This document shows positions 42,316 through 52,085 of a stretch of DNA of 64,000 nucleotides, piece by piece. A program made the position numbers and the translations under genes. Positions within the stretch are counted from its first letter, which is position 1. Each line of letters starts with the position of its first letter. The stretch covers positions 3,023,001 to 3,087,000 of the forward strand of contig NZ_CP113524.1 of the NCBI RefSeq assembly GCF_026723765.1, read 5' to 3'. The DNA comes from Lacrimispora xylanolytica (GTDB taxonomy: Bacteria > Bacillota > Clostridia > Lachnospirales > Lachnospiraceae). The notes under the pieces were generated by a model that saw only the letters and a list, made by a program, of their open reading frames with translations, was not told the origin of the DNA and searched no databases.

Positions 42316-43236
42316 TTATTCTTTTTTCAAAAATACCGCTTTGCTGTTGTTTTTATTCTCCCGCACTTCTAACATGGAAACGCTGTGGACAAATTTTGAA
42401 AATGTGGAATACCCGTAATCCTTTACCTTAAAGTCAGCAAACTTCCGGTGCATACCATTGCCCAAAGCCGCAAGCTCCATTCCGTTTTTACCAGAACCCT
42501 TTACAAGCTTCACTGCAAATTCTTCCAGCTCCTGGCGTTTGGTACGATTGTCCTTCATTCGAACCGTCACCACATTGTTGGATTTTCTCAGCTCAAAGGA
42601 ATCCATCTCTTCCAAAAATTTAGACAGAGAACTGTAGCCATAATTTCTCACGTCGAAATCGGAATACTTCTTTACCAAACGGTTCCCAATTTCTCCAAGT
42701 CCGGTCGCCTTATTCTTATCATCATTTTCCAAAATGATGGAGGTAATATCCTGCTCAATAACTTCTTTTCCAATGGCTCCGCCGCCGGTTCCCTCTTCAT
42801 CCTGATCCAAAAGAACTTCCAGATTCGTAAAAACCGTACAGGCAGCACGGAAGGATTTGGGTGTCTTTTCTTCTCCCATACCAATGACTTCTTTTCCTGA
42901 TTCCCGAAGCCTGCTTGCCAGACGGGTAAAATCACTGTCACTGGAAACGATACAGAATCCATCCACATTGTCCGTATAAAGTAAGTCCATGGCATCAATA
43001 ATAAGTGCGGAGTCTGTGGCATTCTTTCCAACGGTATTGGAAAACTGCTGAATCGGGGTAATAGAATTTTCCAAAAGCTCCAGCTTCCACTTTCCCATCT
43101 GGGCGCTTGTCCAATCTCCATAAATTCGTTTGTAGGTAATGACCCCGTATCGTGTCATCTCATCCAGAATGCATGTAATGTACTTTGCTGAAATATTATC
43201 TGAATCAATTAAAACTGCAAATTTTTTGTCACTCAA
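42316..43236 (-). CDS. NYN-domain putative ribonuclease with two OST-HTH/LOTUS domains
   Basis: Cytoplasmic protein of 306 residues. The N-terminal NYN (PIN-like, LabA/DUF88) domain spans about 1-150, with acidic metal-binding positions in FAVLIDSDNISAKY, KNATDSALIIDAMDLLY and FCIVSSDSDFTRLASRL. Two OST-HTH (LOTUS) repeats follow: LGEIGNRLVKKYSDFDVRNYGYSSLSKFLEEM (about 182-213) and LAALGNGMHRKFADFKVKDYGYSTFSKFVHSV (about 257-288). NYN domains are RNA nucleases and OST-HTH domains bind RNA, so an RNA-processing role is likely. No clear partner gene nearby. Family members exist widely, but the biological target is unknown. Confidence 0.9.
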   Translation of the reverse strand: MSDKKFAVLIDSDNISAKYITCILDEMTRYGVITYKRIYGDWTSAQMGKWKLELLENSITPIQQFSNTVGKNATDSALIIDAMDLLYTDNVDGFCIVSSDSDFTRLASRLRESGKEVIGMGEEKTPKSFRAACTVFTNLEVLLDQDEEGTGGGAIGKEVIEQDITSIILENDDKNKATGLGEIGNRLVKKYSDFDVRNYGYSSLSKFLEEMDSFELRKSNNVVTVRMKDNRTKRQELEEFAVKLVKGSGKNGMELAALGNGMHRKFADFKVKDYGYSTFSKFVHSVSMLEVRENKNNSKAVFLKKE

Positions 43237-43441
43237 AACCCTGTTCTCCCGTCTTAATTTGTTTTCCCATATCCTGTCTTTGCTGTCATTTTTCTCTCGT
43301 CCTATTAATTATATTTCATTTTACCATTTATTACAATAACATGACAGTGGTTAAAATGGGAGAATTTTAGTCAAGTATTATCCTTTTATATGTTCATAAT
43401 AAAAAAGAAGGTATTAAGACATCAATGAAAGGAGTGTTACT

Positions 43442-43639
43442 ATGAATACGATTTCTTCTTCTGGATGTGACACATCAAAAAGACCCCCTGCAACACCATC
43501 GGAATCTGTTCACCTTGCAATTGCCACCGTTCCCATGCAGCCTTGGGAACAGCCTTATGACCCAGCAGCAGCTTTAAAACACGGAACTATTTTCCCTAGT
43601 CTTAATCTTCCATTTTACGTTACGGGAGGTGATTTGTAA
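43442..43639 (+). CDS. cotJA: CotJA, spore coat-associated protein
   Basis: Small spore coat protein of 65 residues; the segment LAIATVPMQPWEQPYDPAAALKHGTIFPSLNLPF is the recognisable CotJA core. GAAAGGAG precedes the ATG. The stop (TAA) overlaps the cotJB ATG as TAATG. First gene of the cotJ operon, which in Bacillus is expressed in the mother cell under sigma-E. A possible sigma-E-like -10 (CATAAT at 43395-43400) lies upstream, but the -35 is not convincing. Confidence 0.9.
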   Translation: MNTISSSGCDTSKRPPATPSESVHLAIATVPMQPWEQPYDPAAALKHGTIFPSLNLPFYVTGGDL

Positions 43640-43935
43640 TGGCAGACCGAAACAATCTTCTGCAGCAGATCAACGAAATCAGTTTTACGGTCAATGATTT
43701 AAATTTATATCTGGACACTCATCCTCTGGATGAAAATGCGCTTGATGCTTTTAAAGAGGCCATGGAACAAAGAAAACAGCTTTTACAGACCTTTGCTGAA
43801 AACTTTGAACCTCTTACCATGAATTGCGTGTGCCCTGACACCAACAACAAAAGCCAGACAAAAACAAAATACCCGGATCAGAGACATTTTACCTGGTCGG
43901 ATGGCCCGCTGCCGTGGGAAGGAGGAATGATATAA
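43639..43935 (+). CDS. cotJB: CotJB, spore coat protein
   Basis: Protein of 98 residues: INEISFTVNDLNLYLDTHPLDENALDAFKEAMEQRKQL is the CotJB helical core and GPLPWEGGMI the typical ending. It is joined by TAATG stop-start overlaps to both cotJA and cotJC, so the three proteins are likely made in a coupled manner. CotJB is needed with CotJA for coat assembly in Bacillus. Confidence 0.92.
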   Translation: MADRNNLLQQINEISFTVNDLNLYLDTHPLDENALDAFKEAMEQRKQLLQTFAENFEPLTMNCVCPDTNNKSQTKTKYPDQRHFTWSDGPLPWEGGMI

Positions 43936-44555
43936 TGTGGACCTATGAAAAAAGATTACAGTTTCCAGTAAACATCAAAAATACCTGCCCTAAAACAGCA
44001 TCTCTTATCATCAGCCAGTTTGGCGGACCAGATGGAGAATTAGCTGCCTCTATGCGTTATCTTTCCCAAAGATATTCCATGCCATGCAAGGAAGTGGGAG
44101 GACTGTTAACCGATATCGGTACTGAGGAATTAGGACACTTGGAAATTATCTGTTCTATTATTTATCAGCTTACAAAGAATCTATCTGTGGAGCAGGCAAA
44201 GACAGCAGGCTTTGATGCCTACTATGTTGACCATACAACAGCTCTCTGGCCCACTGCCGCTGCCGGAGTGCCGTTTAATGCATGTGAATTCCAGTCTAAG
44301 GGCGATGCCATCACTGATTTGATCGAGGATCTGGCAGCCGAACAAAAAGCCAGAACCACTTATGATAACCTGATCCGTATCATCCCAGACCCTGATGTAA
44401 GAGAACCCCTTAAATTCTTAAGAGCAAGGGAAGTCGTTCATTTCCAGAGATTCGGAGAAGCACTGGAAAATATCAAAGGGGATCTTGATGCAAAGAACTT
44501 CTATTATTTTAACCCTGAATTTGATAAGCAGTTTGTAAAGAAACCAGTGGATTAA
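43935..44555 (+). CDS. cotJC: CotJC, manganese-catalase-like spore coat protein
   Basis: Ferritin-like four-helix protein of 206 residues. Metal-ligand residues are seen in GGLLTDIGTEELGHLEIIC, LIEDLAAEQKARTTYDNLI and FLRAREVVHFQRFGEAL (E-x-x-H pattern), as in manganese catalases. Start at 43935, where GGAGG lies 9 nt upstream and the A is shared with the cotJB stop; a start 21 bp earlier is less likely. Coat component that may detoxify hydrogen peroxide. Confidence 0.93.
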   Translation: MWTYEKRLQFPVNIKNTCPKTASLIISQFGGPDGELAASMRYLSQRYSMPCKEVGGLLTDIGTEELGHLEIICSIIYQLTKNLSVEQAKTAGFDAYYVDHTTALWPTAAAGVPFNACEFQSKGDAITDLIEDLAAEQKARTTYDNLIRIIPDPDVREPLKFLRAREVVHFQRFGEALENIKGDLDAKNFYYFNPEFDKQFVKKPVD

Positions 44556-44567
44556 ACCTAAGAAAAA

Positions 44568-44600
44568 CCGGAAATGCAATGAGTGCAATTCCGGCTTTTC
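44568..44600 (+). terminator. cotJ operon terminator
   Basis: CCGGAAATGCA (44568-44578) pairs with TGCAATTCCGG (44584-44594) with one mismatch and is followed by CTTTTCTTCT. It lies between the convergent cotJC gene and the small gene behind carB. Confidence 0.8.
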
Positions 44601-44619
44601 TTCTATATTAATGGTTTAT

Positions 44620-44928
44620 TTATTTTTGTTCTTCGTAGCTGTACTTTAACAGCTCATATATTTCATCGGTAACCGGATCATCTTTATAATATCCGTCTAA
44701 AAGTGTTATGATCTTTTTAGCAAACTCCGACGGAACCGGAAGATCTTTTACCGCCGTATGAAAATCCTCTTTCATCTGACTTACCATCTCCCGCTTTTGT
44801 GGAATCGCAAGACCAAATATCTTATAGAGCATTCCCATGGCTGCACAGGCCTCATTTGGTGAGGTCAGTGGTGCATTTTCAAATCTGGTTTTAATTTCTA
44901 CCGCCTGTTTGTTGATGTAAAATATCAT
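44620..44928 (-). CDS. Small protein of unknown function behind carB
   Basis: Protein of 102 residues (MIFYINKQAVEIKTRFENAP...), probably mostly helical, with VPSEFAKKIITLLDGYYKDDPVTDEIYELLKYSYEEQ at the C-terminal end. No signal peptide or membrane segment. It starts 14 nt after the carB stop with AAGGAA upstream, so it is likely cotranscribed with carAB. I do not recognise the family; the position suggests, but does not show, a link to carbamoyl phosphate or pyrimidine/arginine supply. Confidence 0.75.
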   Translation of the reverse strand: MIFYINKQAVEIKTRFENAPLTSPNEACAAMGMLYKIFGLAIPQKREMVSQMKEDFHTAVKDLPVPSEFAKKIITLLDGYYKDDPVTDEIYELLKYSYEEQK

Positions 44929-44942
44929 AAAATCACAATTCC

Positions 44943-47900
44943 TTATACATTTTTTACCTGTGCAATATCAATGAGTGTCAATTCTTTAGCCTTGTTTTCC
45001 ATACTGGTCACTAAGGCCTGTGCCGTATCCAATGAGGTCAGGACCGTAACGCCGGTCTCAATGGCATTTCTGCGGATAATGAAACCGTCCTTGCTTCTGT
45101 CAGCGCCCTGAGGCGGTGTATCAATGACAAGGTCAATTTCATGTCCCAGAATTAAATCCATGAGATTTGGAGATTCCTGTTCCAGCTTACGTACCATTAG
45201 TGCTTTTACCCCGTTGTCATTTAACACCTTAGCAGTGCCTGAGGTGGAGAAAATCTTATAGCCCTGAGCCTGAAATCTTCTGGCGATTTCGATGATTTCC
45301 TCTTTATCAGAATCTTTTACGGTAATGATCATGTTCTTGTACTTTGGAAGCTTAATGCCTGCACCTGCAAAGGCTTTGTATAGCGCTTCGTTAAAGGTCT
45401 TTGCAATTCCAAGACATTCACCTGTGGATTTCATCTCAGGTCCCAGGCTGATATCAGCGCCACGGATCTTTTCAAAGGAGAATACCGGCATTTTTACTGC
45501 GATGTAATCGGCTTCGGGCTGGAGACCTGGCTCATAGCCAAGTTCCTTAATGGAATGTCCGCAGATTACCTGAGTTGCAAGCGGTACAATTGGAATTCCA
45601 GTTACCTTACTGATGTACGGTACGGTACGGGAGGAACGTGGATTTACCTCAATGACGTAAACGTCGCTTCCGCAGACAATGAACTGAATGTTGATCATTC
45701 CTTTTACATGAAGGGCTCTTGCAAGCCTTCTGGTGTATTCTACCAGCTTTTCCTTTACTTCATGGTCAATGCTCTGGGCCGGATATACCGAGATACTGTC
45801 TCCGGAATGGACACCAGCACGCTCAATATGCTCCATGATTCCTGGTATCAGAATATCTTCCCCGTCGCAGACTGCGTCAACTTCAATCTCTTTTCCCATG
45901 ATATATTTATCGACCAGAATCGGGTGTTCCTGAGCGATCTGGTTGATGATTCCGATAAATTCGTCTACATCCTGATCAGAGATTGCAATCTGCATTCCCT
46001 GGCCGCCTAATACATAGGAAGGTCTTACAAGGACCGGATAACCCAGCTTGTTCGCGGCTTCCTTTGCTTCTTCCGCTGTAAATACGGTATGTCCAGCTGG
46101 TCTTGGGATCTCACACTCTTCCAGTATCTTATCAAACAGCTCTCTGTCCTCTGCTGCGTCTACATCTTCTGCTGCCGTTCCAAGAATGGGAACGCCCATC
46201 TTCATAAGAGCTTCTGTCAGTTTAATGGCAGTCTGTCCGCCGAACTGTACCACTGCTCCGTCTGGCTTTTCCACATCAACAATGCTTTCCACGTCTTCCG
46301 GAGTCAGAGGCTCAAAATAAAGCTTATCTGCAATGTCAAAGTCCGTACTTACGGTTTCCGGATTGTTGTTTACGATGATTGTCTCATATCCTTCTTTGCT
46401 GAAGCTCCAGGTGCTGTGTACGGAACAGTAATCGAATTCAATTCCCTGGCCGATACGAATCGGGCCGGAACCAAGGACAAGAACCTTTTTTCTTCCGGAA
46501 GTCTGAATGGCTTCATTCTCACTTCCAAAGCAGGAGTAGTAATAAGGGGTTTCAGCCGCAAACTCAGCTGCACAGGTATCTACCATCTTAAAGGCCGCTG
46601 TGATTCCATTTTCTTTTCTTCTGTCATGAATTTCTTCCACAGAAACTCCTGTCAGTCTTGATATCACCGTATCCGGGAACTCCAGACGCTTTGCTTCTTT
46701 TAACAGCTCTGTGGTAAGAGGGCCTTTTTTCAGAGCCTCTTCCATCTCTATCAGAATGGCAAGCTTATCAATGAACCAGACATCAATTTTTGTAATGTCA
46801 TGTATGCTCTCATAGGAGAAGCCTCTTCTCAGTGCTTCTGCAATGACCCAGATTCTTCTGTCATCTACAAGATGAAGGGTCTCTGTCAGTTCTTCATCGG
46901 TAAGACCTGTAAAATCATAAGACATAAGGCTGTCCACATGCTGCTCCAAGGAACGAATGGCCTTCATTAAGCCGCCTTCGAAGTTGGTACAGATACTCAT
47001 GACCTCGCCGGTTGCCTTCATCTGAGTCCCCAGGGTTCTCTTTGCGCTTAAGAATTTGTCAAAAGGAAGTCTTGGCATCTTAACCACGCAGTAGTCAAGC
47101 ATTGGCTCAAAGCTTGCGTAGGTTTTTTTCGTTACTGCATTCTTGATCTCGTCCAGAGTATAGCCTAATGCGATCTTTGCTGCTACCTTTGCAATGGGGT
47201 ATCCAGTTGCCTTGGAAGCAAGAGCAGAGGAACGGCTCACACGAGGATTTACCTCAATCACGCAGTATTCAAAGCTGTCCGGGTGGAGGGCATACTGTAC
47301 GTTACAGCCGCCTGTAATCCCCAGCTCGCTGATGATCTTTAAGGCAGAGGTACGAAGCATCTGGTATTCCTTATCTCCCAGGGTCTGGGAAGGAGCTACA
47401 ACGATGCTGTCACCAGTATGAACGCCGACCGGATCAAGGTTTTCCATATTACATACGGTAATCACGTTTCCAGCGCCGTCACGCATTACTTCATATTCCA
47501 CTTCTTTCCAGCCAGAGATACAGCGTTCTACAAGAACCTGACCAACTCGGCTCAAACGAAGTCCATTTTCTAAAATCTCACGGCACTGAGCCGGATTCTC
47601 GGCAATACCGCCGCCGGAACCGCCCAGAGTGTAGGCTGGTCGTAGTACGATGGGATATCCGATCTCTTTGGCAATTCTCAAACCGTCTTCTACGTTCTCA
47701 ACGATATCAGAAGGAGCTACCGGTTCCCCGATCTTCTCCATGGTCTCTTTAAACATCTCACGATCTTCTGCCTTCTTAATGGTAAGGGCAGTCGTTCCAA
47801 TGAGACGAACGTTGTGCTTTTTTAAAAATCCGCTGTCTTCTAACTCCATAGCAAGATTTAAACCAGCCTGTCCGCCAAGGGTTGGCAGAACGCTGTCTGG

Positions 47901-48146
47901 CTGTTCCTTTAAAATAAGCTGCTCCACCACTTCTACAGTAAGGGGTTCAATGTATACCTTGTCTGCAATGTCCTTATCCGTCATGATGGTTGCAGGGTTT
48001 GAGTTTAATAAAACTACTTCTACCCCTTCTTCTTTTAAGGAACGGCAGGCCTGTGTTCCTGCATAATCAAATTCTGCCGCCTGACCGATGATGATCGGAC
48101 CGGATCCGAGAACGAGTACTTTTTTAATATCCTGAATCTTCGGCAT
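44943..48146 (-). CDS. carB: Carbamoyl phosphate synthase, large subunit
   Basis: Makes carbamoyl phosphate from bicarbonate, glutamine-derived ammonia and two ATP, for pyrimidine and arginine synthesis. The 1067-residue length is normal. Two homologous ATP-grasp halves are seen: [20 protein letters not shown] at the start and [20 protein letters not shown] near residue 553, each with a GGQ(A/T) region and [32 protein letters not shown]. The last about 130 residues are the allosteric MGS domain ([20 protein letters not shown]). It follows carA by 2 bp. Confidence 0.97.
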   Translation of the reverse strand: MPKIQDIKKVLVLGSGPIIIGQAAEFDYAGTQACRSLKEEGVEVVLLNSNPATIMTDKDIADKVYIEPLTVEVVEQLILKEQPDSVLPTLGGQAGLNLAMELEDSGFLKKHNVRLIGTTALTIKKAEDREMFKETMEKIGEPVAPSDIVENVEDGLRIAKEIGYPIVLRPAYTLGGSGGGIAENPAQCREILENGLRLSRVGQVLVERCISGWKEVEYEVMRDGAGNVITVCNMENLDPVGVHTGDSIVVAPSQTLGDKEYQMLRTSALKIISELGITGGCNVQYALHPDSFEYCVIEVNPRVSRSSALASKATGYPIAKVAAKIALGYTLDEIKNAVTKKTYASFEPMLDYCVVKMPRLPFDKFLSAKRTLGTQMKATGEVMSICTNFEGGLMKAIRSLEQHVDSLMSYDFTGLTDEELTETLHLVDDRRIWVIAEALRRGFSYESIHDITKIDVWFIDKLAILIEMEEALKKGPLTTELLKEAKRLEFPDTVISRLTGVSVEEIHDRRKENGITAAFKMVDTCAAEFAAETPYYYSCFGSENEAIQTSGRKKVLVLGSGPIRIGQGIEFDYCSVHSTWSFSKEGYETIIVNNNPETVSTDFDIADKLYFEPLTPEDVESIVDVEKPDGAVVQFGGQTAIKLTEALMKMGVPILGTAAEDVDAAEDRELFDKILEECEIPRPAGHTVFTAEEAKEAANKLGYPVLVRPSYVLGGQGMQIAISDQDVDEFIGIINQIAQEHPILVDKYIMGKEIEVDAVCDGEDILIPGIMEHIERAGVHSGDSISVYPAQSIDHEVKEKLVEYTRRLARALHVKGMINIQFIVCGSDVYVIEVNPRSSRTVPYISKVTGIPIVPLATQVICGHSIKELGYEPGLQPEADYIAVKMPVFSFEKIRGADISLGPEMKSTGECLGIAKTFNEALYKAFAGAGIKLPKYKNMIITVKDSDKEEIIEIARRFQAQGYKIFSTSGTAKVLNDNGVKALMVRKLEQESPNLMDLILGHEIDLVIDTPPQGADRSKDGFIIRRNAIETGVTVLTSLDTAQALVTSMENKAKELTLIDIAQVKNV

Positions 48147-48148
48147 TA

Positions 48149-49219
48149 TTATCTCTCCTCCATCATCTTTAAGAACCGGTCAAATAAGTAGCTGGAATCC
48201 TGAGGTCCAGGACAGGCTTCCGGGTGATACTGAACTGTAAATATGTTTTTGTTGGTGTATTTCAGTCCTTCATTGGTTCCGTCATTGACATTGACAAAGG
48301 CTGGAACTGCTACCGATGGATCCATGGTATCCACATCTACCACATAGCCGTGGTTCTGGGAAGAAATATATACACGTCCTGTTTCCAGATCCTTGACCGG
48401 GTGGTTTCCGCCTCTGTGTCCGTACTTCAATTTATGTGTGTCCGCTCCAGTTGCAAGAGCCATAAGCTGATGTCCCAGGCAGATGGCAAAAATCGGAACA
48501 TTGGAATCATAAAGCTTTTTGATCTCAGCAATGATTTCCGTACACTCTTTTGGATCGCCAGGGCCGTTAGACAGCATAATGCCGTCCGGGTTTGCGGCGA
48601 GTATCTCTTCTGCCTTTGTAAGGGCTGGATATACGGTTACTTCGCAGCCTCTCTCATGCAAGGAGTGAGCAATATTCTTTTTGGCACCAAGATCTAAAAG
48701 TGCAACTTTCTTTCCGTTTCCGGGAAGTACAAAGGTTTCCTTACAGGTAGCAGCTTTCACTACACCGGTAACCTCATAATTTTTCATACGCGAAATGACG
48801 TCATCGAGATTAAAACCTTCATTGGTTGTAATCATGCCGTTCATCGTACCTTTTTCTCTTAAGATTTTTGTTAGGGCTCTCGTATCGATACCACTGATAC
48901 CTGGAATGTCGTTTTCTTTTAAGAAATGCTGAATGGTATCCTCGCTTCTAAAGTTGCTGGGGATTCTAGATAATTCTCTGACAATGTAGCCATCCGGCCA
49001 CGGTTTTAATGATTCCATATCTTCCTGACAAATGCCGTAATTACCAATCAACGGATAAGTCATCACAACCGCTTGCCCCGCATAGGAAGGGTCGGTGAGG
49101 ACTTCCAAATAACCTGTCATGGAAGTATTAAATACAATTTCGCTAATAATTTCCCGTGTTGAACCAATGCTCGTCCCTGTAAATACAGTACCGTCTTCCA
49201 GTATTAAAAAAGCTTTCAT
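48149..49219 (-). CDS. carA: Carbamoyl phosphate synthase, small (glutaminase) subunit
   Basis: Glutamine amidotransferase subunit of 356 residues that feeds ammonia to CarB. The N-terminal domain starts [18 protein letters not shown]; the class I glutaminase domain has [15 protein letters not shown], the nucleophile Cys in [15 protein letters not shown] (about residue 247), and His-Glu in [12 protein letters not shown] use the ATG at 49219; a TTG 6 bp earlier is also possible. The leader is only about 60 nt with no attenuator seen, so PyrR- or arginine-type attenuation is not evident. Confidence 0.96.
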   Translation of the reverse strand: MKAFLILEDGTVFTGTSIGSTREIISEIVFNTSMTGYLEVLTDPSYAGQAVVMTYPLIGNYGICQEDMESLKPWPDGYIVRELSRIPSNFRSEDTIQHFLKENDIPGISGIDTRALTKILREKGTMNGMITTNEGFNLDDVISRMKNYEVTGVVKAATCKETFVLPGNGKKVALLDLGAKKNIAHSLHERGCEVTVYPALTKAEEILAANPDGIMLSNGPGDPKECTEIIAEIKKLYDSNVPIFAICLGHQLMALATGADTHKLKYGHRGGNHPVKDLETGRVYISSQNHGYVVDVDTMDPSVAVPAFVNVNDGTNEGLKYTNKNIFTVQYHPEACPGPQDSSYLFDRFLKMMEER

Positions 49220-49286
49220 ACGCAAAGTCCCAATCCTTTCTTAATGGTATGTTTTGAGCTTTCTGATATCAGCCCAAATTGAATAG

Positions 49287-49315
49287 ATTATACATTATCT
49301 CGTGACATTTTTCAA
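49287..49315 (-). promoter_or_regulatory. carAB promoter
   Basis: Minus-strand TTGAAA (49310-49315) and consensus TATAAT (49287-49292) with 17 bp spacing. Nothing else clear is seen in the AT-rich gap up to the divergent small gene at 49478. Confidence 0.75.
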
Positions 49316-49477
49316 CTGTTTTTTTCGTATTTCTTTCATTAAATTTTATTCATATTTTTTGAATATTTGATGTTTTTCTATGTAACTAATGAATAATTAT
49401 GCACTTCTAACCATGGAATATTATTCAAAAGTATACTTTAGGGCTTATTCGGGGAAAATAGTATTGAGGTGATAAAT

Positions 49478-49675
49478 ATGATAGATAACAGCGATCTGCC
49501 CATTGGTTTTACCATGGAATTGGCTCAGCACTCAGATATTTTAAACCGTTTTGCCGGACTTCCTGAAGCTCAGAGGAACTCGATAATTGACGGTGCAAGA
49601 AGCGTTGACAGCCGGGATGAGATGCGCAATTATGTGGAATCTATTTTTAAAGAGCCAAAAAATTCATTTTTCTAA
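49478..49675 (+). CDS. Small conserved-type protein of unknown function (65 aa)
   Basis: Protein of 65 residues, MIDNSDLPIGFTMELAQHSD..., rich in helix-forming residues. The layout (GFTMELAQ, FAGLPEAQRNSIIDGARSVDSRDEMRNYVESI) resembles a group of short Lachnospiraceae proteins I recall without a known function. GAGGTG precedes the ATG at 49478; a GTG 9 bp earlier overlaps that site. It has its own downstream hairpin. Confidence 0.72.
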   Translation: MIDNSDLPIGFTMELAQHSDILNRFAGLPEAQRNSIIDGARSVDSRDEMRNYVESIFKEPKNSFF

Positions 49676-49682
49676 AAAGCCA

Positions 49683-49722
49683 CCCGCAGAATGGATTTTC
49701 CCCAATCTGCGGGGACTTTTGT
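49683..49722 (+). terminator. Terminator after the 65-aa gene
   Basis: CCCGCAGA (49683-49690) pairs with TCTGCGGG (49706-49713), followed by GACTTTTGT. Confidence 0.75.
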
Positions 49723-49780
49723 AATGATTCCATTTCTACTGTAATATATTTATAACAATTATTGTTATAAGGGGCATTCT

Positions 49781-51046
49781 ATGAATCCATATACGATTTA
49801 CAGAGCGCAGGAAAACAATTCAACCGGTTCCCTTCAGGTGAATGTTGTCTCTGCAGAAAACAACTTTCCCATTCCAGATGCAGAAATTACCATTTCTTAT
49901 ACAGGAGATCCCACTAGTACTCTGGAGCAGGTAGTCACAGATGCTTCCGGTCAGACCGAACTCGTAAGTCTTGCTGCTCCTCCTGTGGACTTAAGCCTTT
50001 CTCCAAGCCTTGAACAGCCTTACTCCGAATACACGCTGATGATCCGTGCCCAAGGCTTTGAGCCGGTAGCCATCTCAGGTACCCAGATTCTTGCAGATAC
50101 CATTGCTTTACAGCCTGCCCGGATGACTCCCATTCAAGATCAAGTATCTCCCGATGTCCCCATCGTTATCCCGGACCATACCCTGTACGGCGAATATCCT
50201 CCAAAAATTGCGGAATCAGAAGTGAAAAGTGTAGCGGAAACCGGTGAGATCGTTCTTAGCAGAGTGGTAGTTCCCCAGACAATCATTGTACATGACGGCG
50301 TTCCCACAGACCCCACCGCTCCTAACTATTATGTTCCTTACGGCGATTACATTAAAAATGTGGCTTCCAGTGAGATCTATGCAACATGGCCCAGAGAAAC
50401 CATAATCGCTAATGTTCTGGCAATTATGAGTTTTACCCTAAACCGTGTGTACACGGAATGGTACCGGAACCAGGGATATGATTTTACCATAACCTCTTCC
50501 ACCGCCTTTGATCATAAATGGATTCATGAGCGGAACATATATGAAAGCATCTCTCAGGTCGTTGATGAAATTTTCAACAGCTATCTGTCACGTCCTGGAA
50601 TCAGGCAGCCTATCCTTACTCAGTACTGCGACGGGCAGCGGGTACGGTGTCCCAACTGGATGTCACAATGGGGCAGCTGTACGTTAGGAGAGCAGGGCTA
50701 TACCGCGATTCAGATTCTTCGGAATTATTATGGAAGCGATATGTACATCAACACGGCAGAGCAGGTTTCCGGTGTTCCTTCTTCCTTCCCAGGTTTTAAC
50801 TTAACCATAGGTGCCACCGGCGAAAAGGTTCAGCAGGTCCAGGATCAGCTTGCTGTCATAGCAGGTGTTTATACAGCAATTCCAAGAATTACGGCTGACG
50901 GGGTTTTTGGGGAACAGACGGCTGAGGCAGTTCGCCAGTTCCAGAGAATTTTTAATCTTCCTGTAACTGGAATCATAGATTTTGCCACCTGGTACCGGAT
51001 TTCTCATATCTATGTAGGTATTACCAGGATTGCGGAATATTCTTAA
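49781..51046 (+). CDS. SpoIID/LytB-like domain protein with peptidoglycan-binding domain
   Basis: Protein of 421 residues in three parts. About 15-115: a carboxypeptidase-regulatory-like beta-sandwich (GSLQVNVVSAENNFPIPDAEI, then LMIRAQGFEPVAISG). About 185-320: a region like SpoIID/LytB (YIKNVASSEIYATWPRETII, then WMSQWGSCTLGEQGYTAIQILRNYYG). About 345-405: a PG_binding_1 domain (GATGEKVQQVQDQL, ITADGVFGEQTAEAVRQFQ, LPVTGIIDFATWYRI). SpoIID cleaves glycan strands during engulfment; this protein may act on spore or cell-wall peptidoglycan. No signal peptide is visible at the N-terminus, which suggests mother-cell or lysis-dependent release. Family assignment of the middle part is moderate. 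Confidence 0.75.
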   Translation: MNPYTIYRAQENNSTGSLQVNVVSAENNFPIPDAEITISYTGDPTSTLEQVVTDASGQTELVSLAAPPVDLSLSPSLEQPYSEYTLMIRAQGFEPVAISGTQILADTIALQPARMTPIQDQVSPDVPIVIPDHTLYGEYPPKIAESEVKSVAETGEIVLSRVVVPQTIIVHDGVPTDPTAPNYYVPYGDYIKNVASSEIYATWPRETIIANVLAIMSFTLNRVYTEWYRNQGYDFTITSSTAFDHKWIHERNIYESISQVVDEIFNSYLSRPGIRQPILTQYCDGQRVRCPNWMSQWGSCTLGEQGYTAIQILRNYYGSDMYINTAEQVSGVPSSFPGFNLTIGATGEKVQQVQDQLAVIAGVYTAIPRITADGVFGEQTAEAVRQFQRIFNLPVTGIIDFATWYRISHIYVGITRIAEYS

Positions 51047-51065
51047 AATTTTAAGGTCTGCATCA

Positions 51066-51127
51066 AAAGGGAAGGCATCTGAAATGCATTCGATTTATAA
51101 TCAATGCATTTCAGACGCCTTCCCTTT
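51066..51127. terminator. Strong bidirectional terminator, 25-bp stem
   Basis: AAAGGGAAGGC...TGAAATGCATT (51066-51090) pairs with 51103-51127 over 25 bp with one mismatch around a 12-nt loop, between convergent genes. The stem length exceeds all other hairpins in the window. Confidence 0.85.
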
Positions 51128-51148
51128 CTATGTTGTAACGCTTTATAA

Positions 51149-52051
51149 TCAGCCTTCTCCTCCTAAAAGATCTGCCGCTACATATCCAAGAAGTGCAAGG
51201 GAAATTCCGCCCATTAATTCATAGACCTTTACGCCCTGCCATGGGATATCCCATAAAATGACAAAGGGGGATGAAAACACAAGTCCGATGATAACCCGGT
51301 ACATCTGGCATTCATGACGGATTAAGAGACCCTCCACGATTTTAGCAAAGAAGAACACCCCTAAAGCCATGCCGGTGAAATAAGGCAGTAATACCAGGAT
51401 ATAATAGAACAATCCCTGAAAATCCATGGCAGATAAAGCTCTGATACAGGCATTGTTCGTCTGTAAAATGGGTTCATAAAAACCCAGCATCATCATAATC
51501 ATAGAACCACTGACACCTGGAACTATCATGGTGCCTGCCGCCAGAAGTCCCACAAGAAACAAGATCACCACCCAGTATTTACCGGAAGTAAGGTAAGAAG
51601 CCCCTGAAAGTGTGCTCATTCCCCCACTGTTTCTTCCAGATGCGATTACAGTCTCTGCAACAACAGTAATTAATATGACCACTCCGCAGGTTATTACTGC
51701 GGTCAAAATCCCCTTTTTCCTGTCCTTATGTTCCCTGGAAAAGGACTTTCGAAACAAGGTAGGAAGTCCACCTCCTATGAGCCCCAAAAATGCCAGCTTA
51801 GTCTGTAGGGGATATGTATGAAAAAGATATTCAAAAGCCAGAGATAGAAACACAATCCCCGCCACTGCCCCGATGCCGTATGGAAGCAACGTCCGTATAC
51901 TCTTTACGGGCTCCTTAAACAGCTGGGTAACCGCATGAAGAATCGTGTCGTATACTCCCATGGTTATGGCAAGCATTCCGCCGCTGATTCCCGGAAGTAT
52001 GTTAGCCACGCCTATGATAACGCCTTTTAACAGCTCACTGATATATTTCAA
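51149..52051 (-). CDS. DUF368 membrane protein, likely undecaprenyl-phosphate translocase (PopT family)
   Basis: Polytopic membrane protein of 300 residues with about eight hydrophobic segments. The N-terminal GVIIGVANILPGISGGMLAITMGVYD and the internal AAGTMIVPGVSGSMIMMMLGFYEPIL are the repeated DUF368 signature, PG(I/V)SG. DUF368 proteins were recently linked to recycling of undecaprenyl phosphate across the membrane, so a role in envelope lipid carrier recycling is the best guess. It stands 34 bp from the HAD gene on the same strand. Confidence 0.88.
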   Translation of the reverse strand: MKYISELLKGVIIGVANILPGISGGMLAITMGVYDTILHAVTQLFKEPVKSIRTLLPYGIGAVAGIVFLSLAFEYLFHTYPLQTKLAFLGLIGGGLPTLFRKSFSREHKDRKKGILTAVITCGVVILITVVAETVIASGRNSGGMSTLSGASYLTSGKYWVVILFLVGLLAAGTMIVPGVSGSMIMMMLGFYEPILQTNNACIRALSAMDFQGLFYYILVLLPYFTGMALGVFFFAKIVEGLLIRHECQMYRVIIGLVFSSPFVILWDIPWQGVKVYELMGGISLALLGYVAADLLGGEG

Positions 52052-52085
52052 GCAATTCCTCCTGAAATTCTGTCGTTATCATATC

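Noticed and set aside
43380-43441. Sigma-E promoter for cotJ
   Set aside because: CATAAT at 43395 is near the expected -10, but the -35 match is poor, so it is mentioned only as a possibility.
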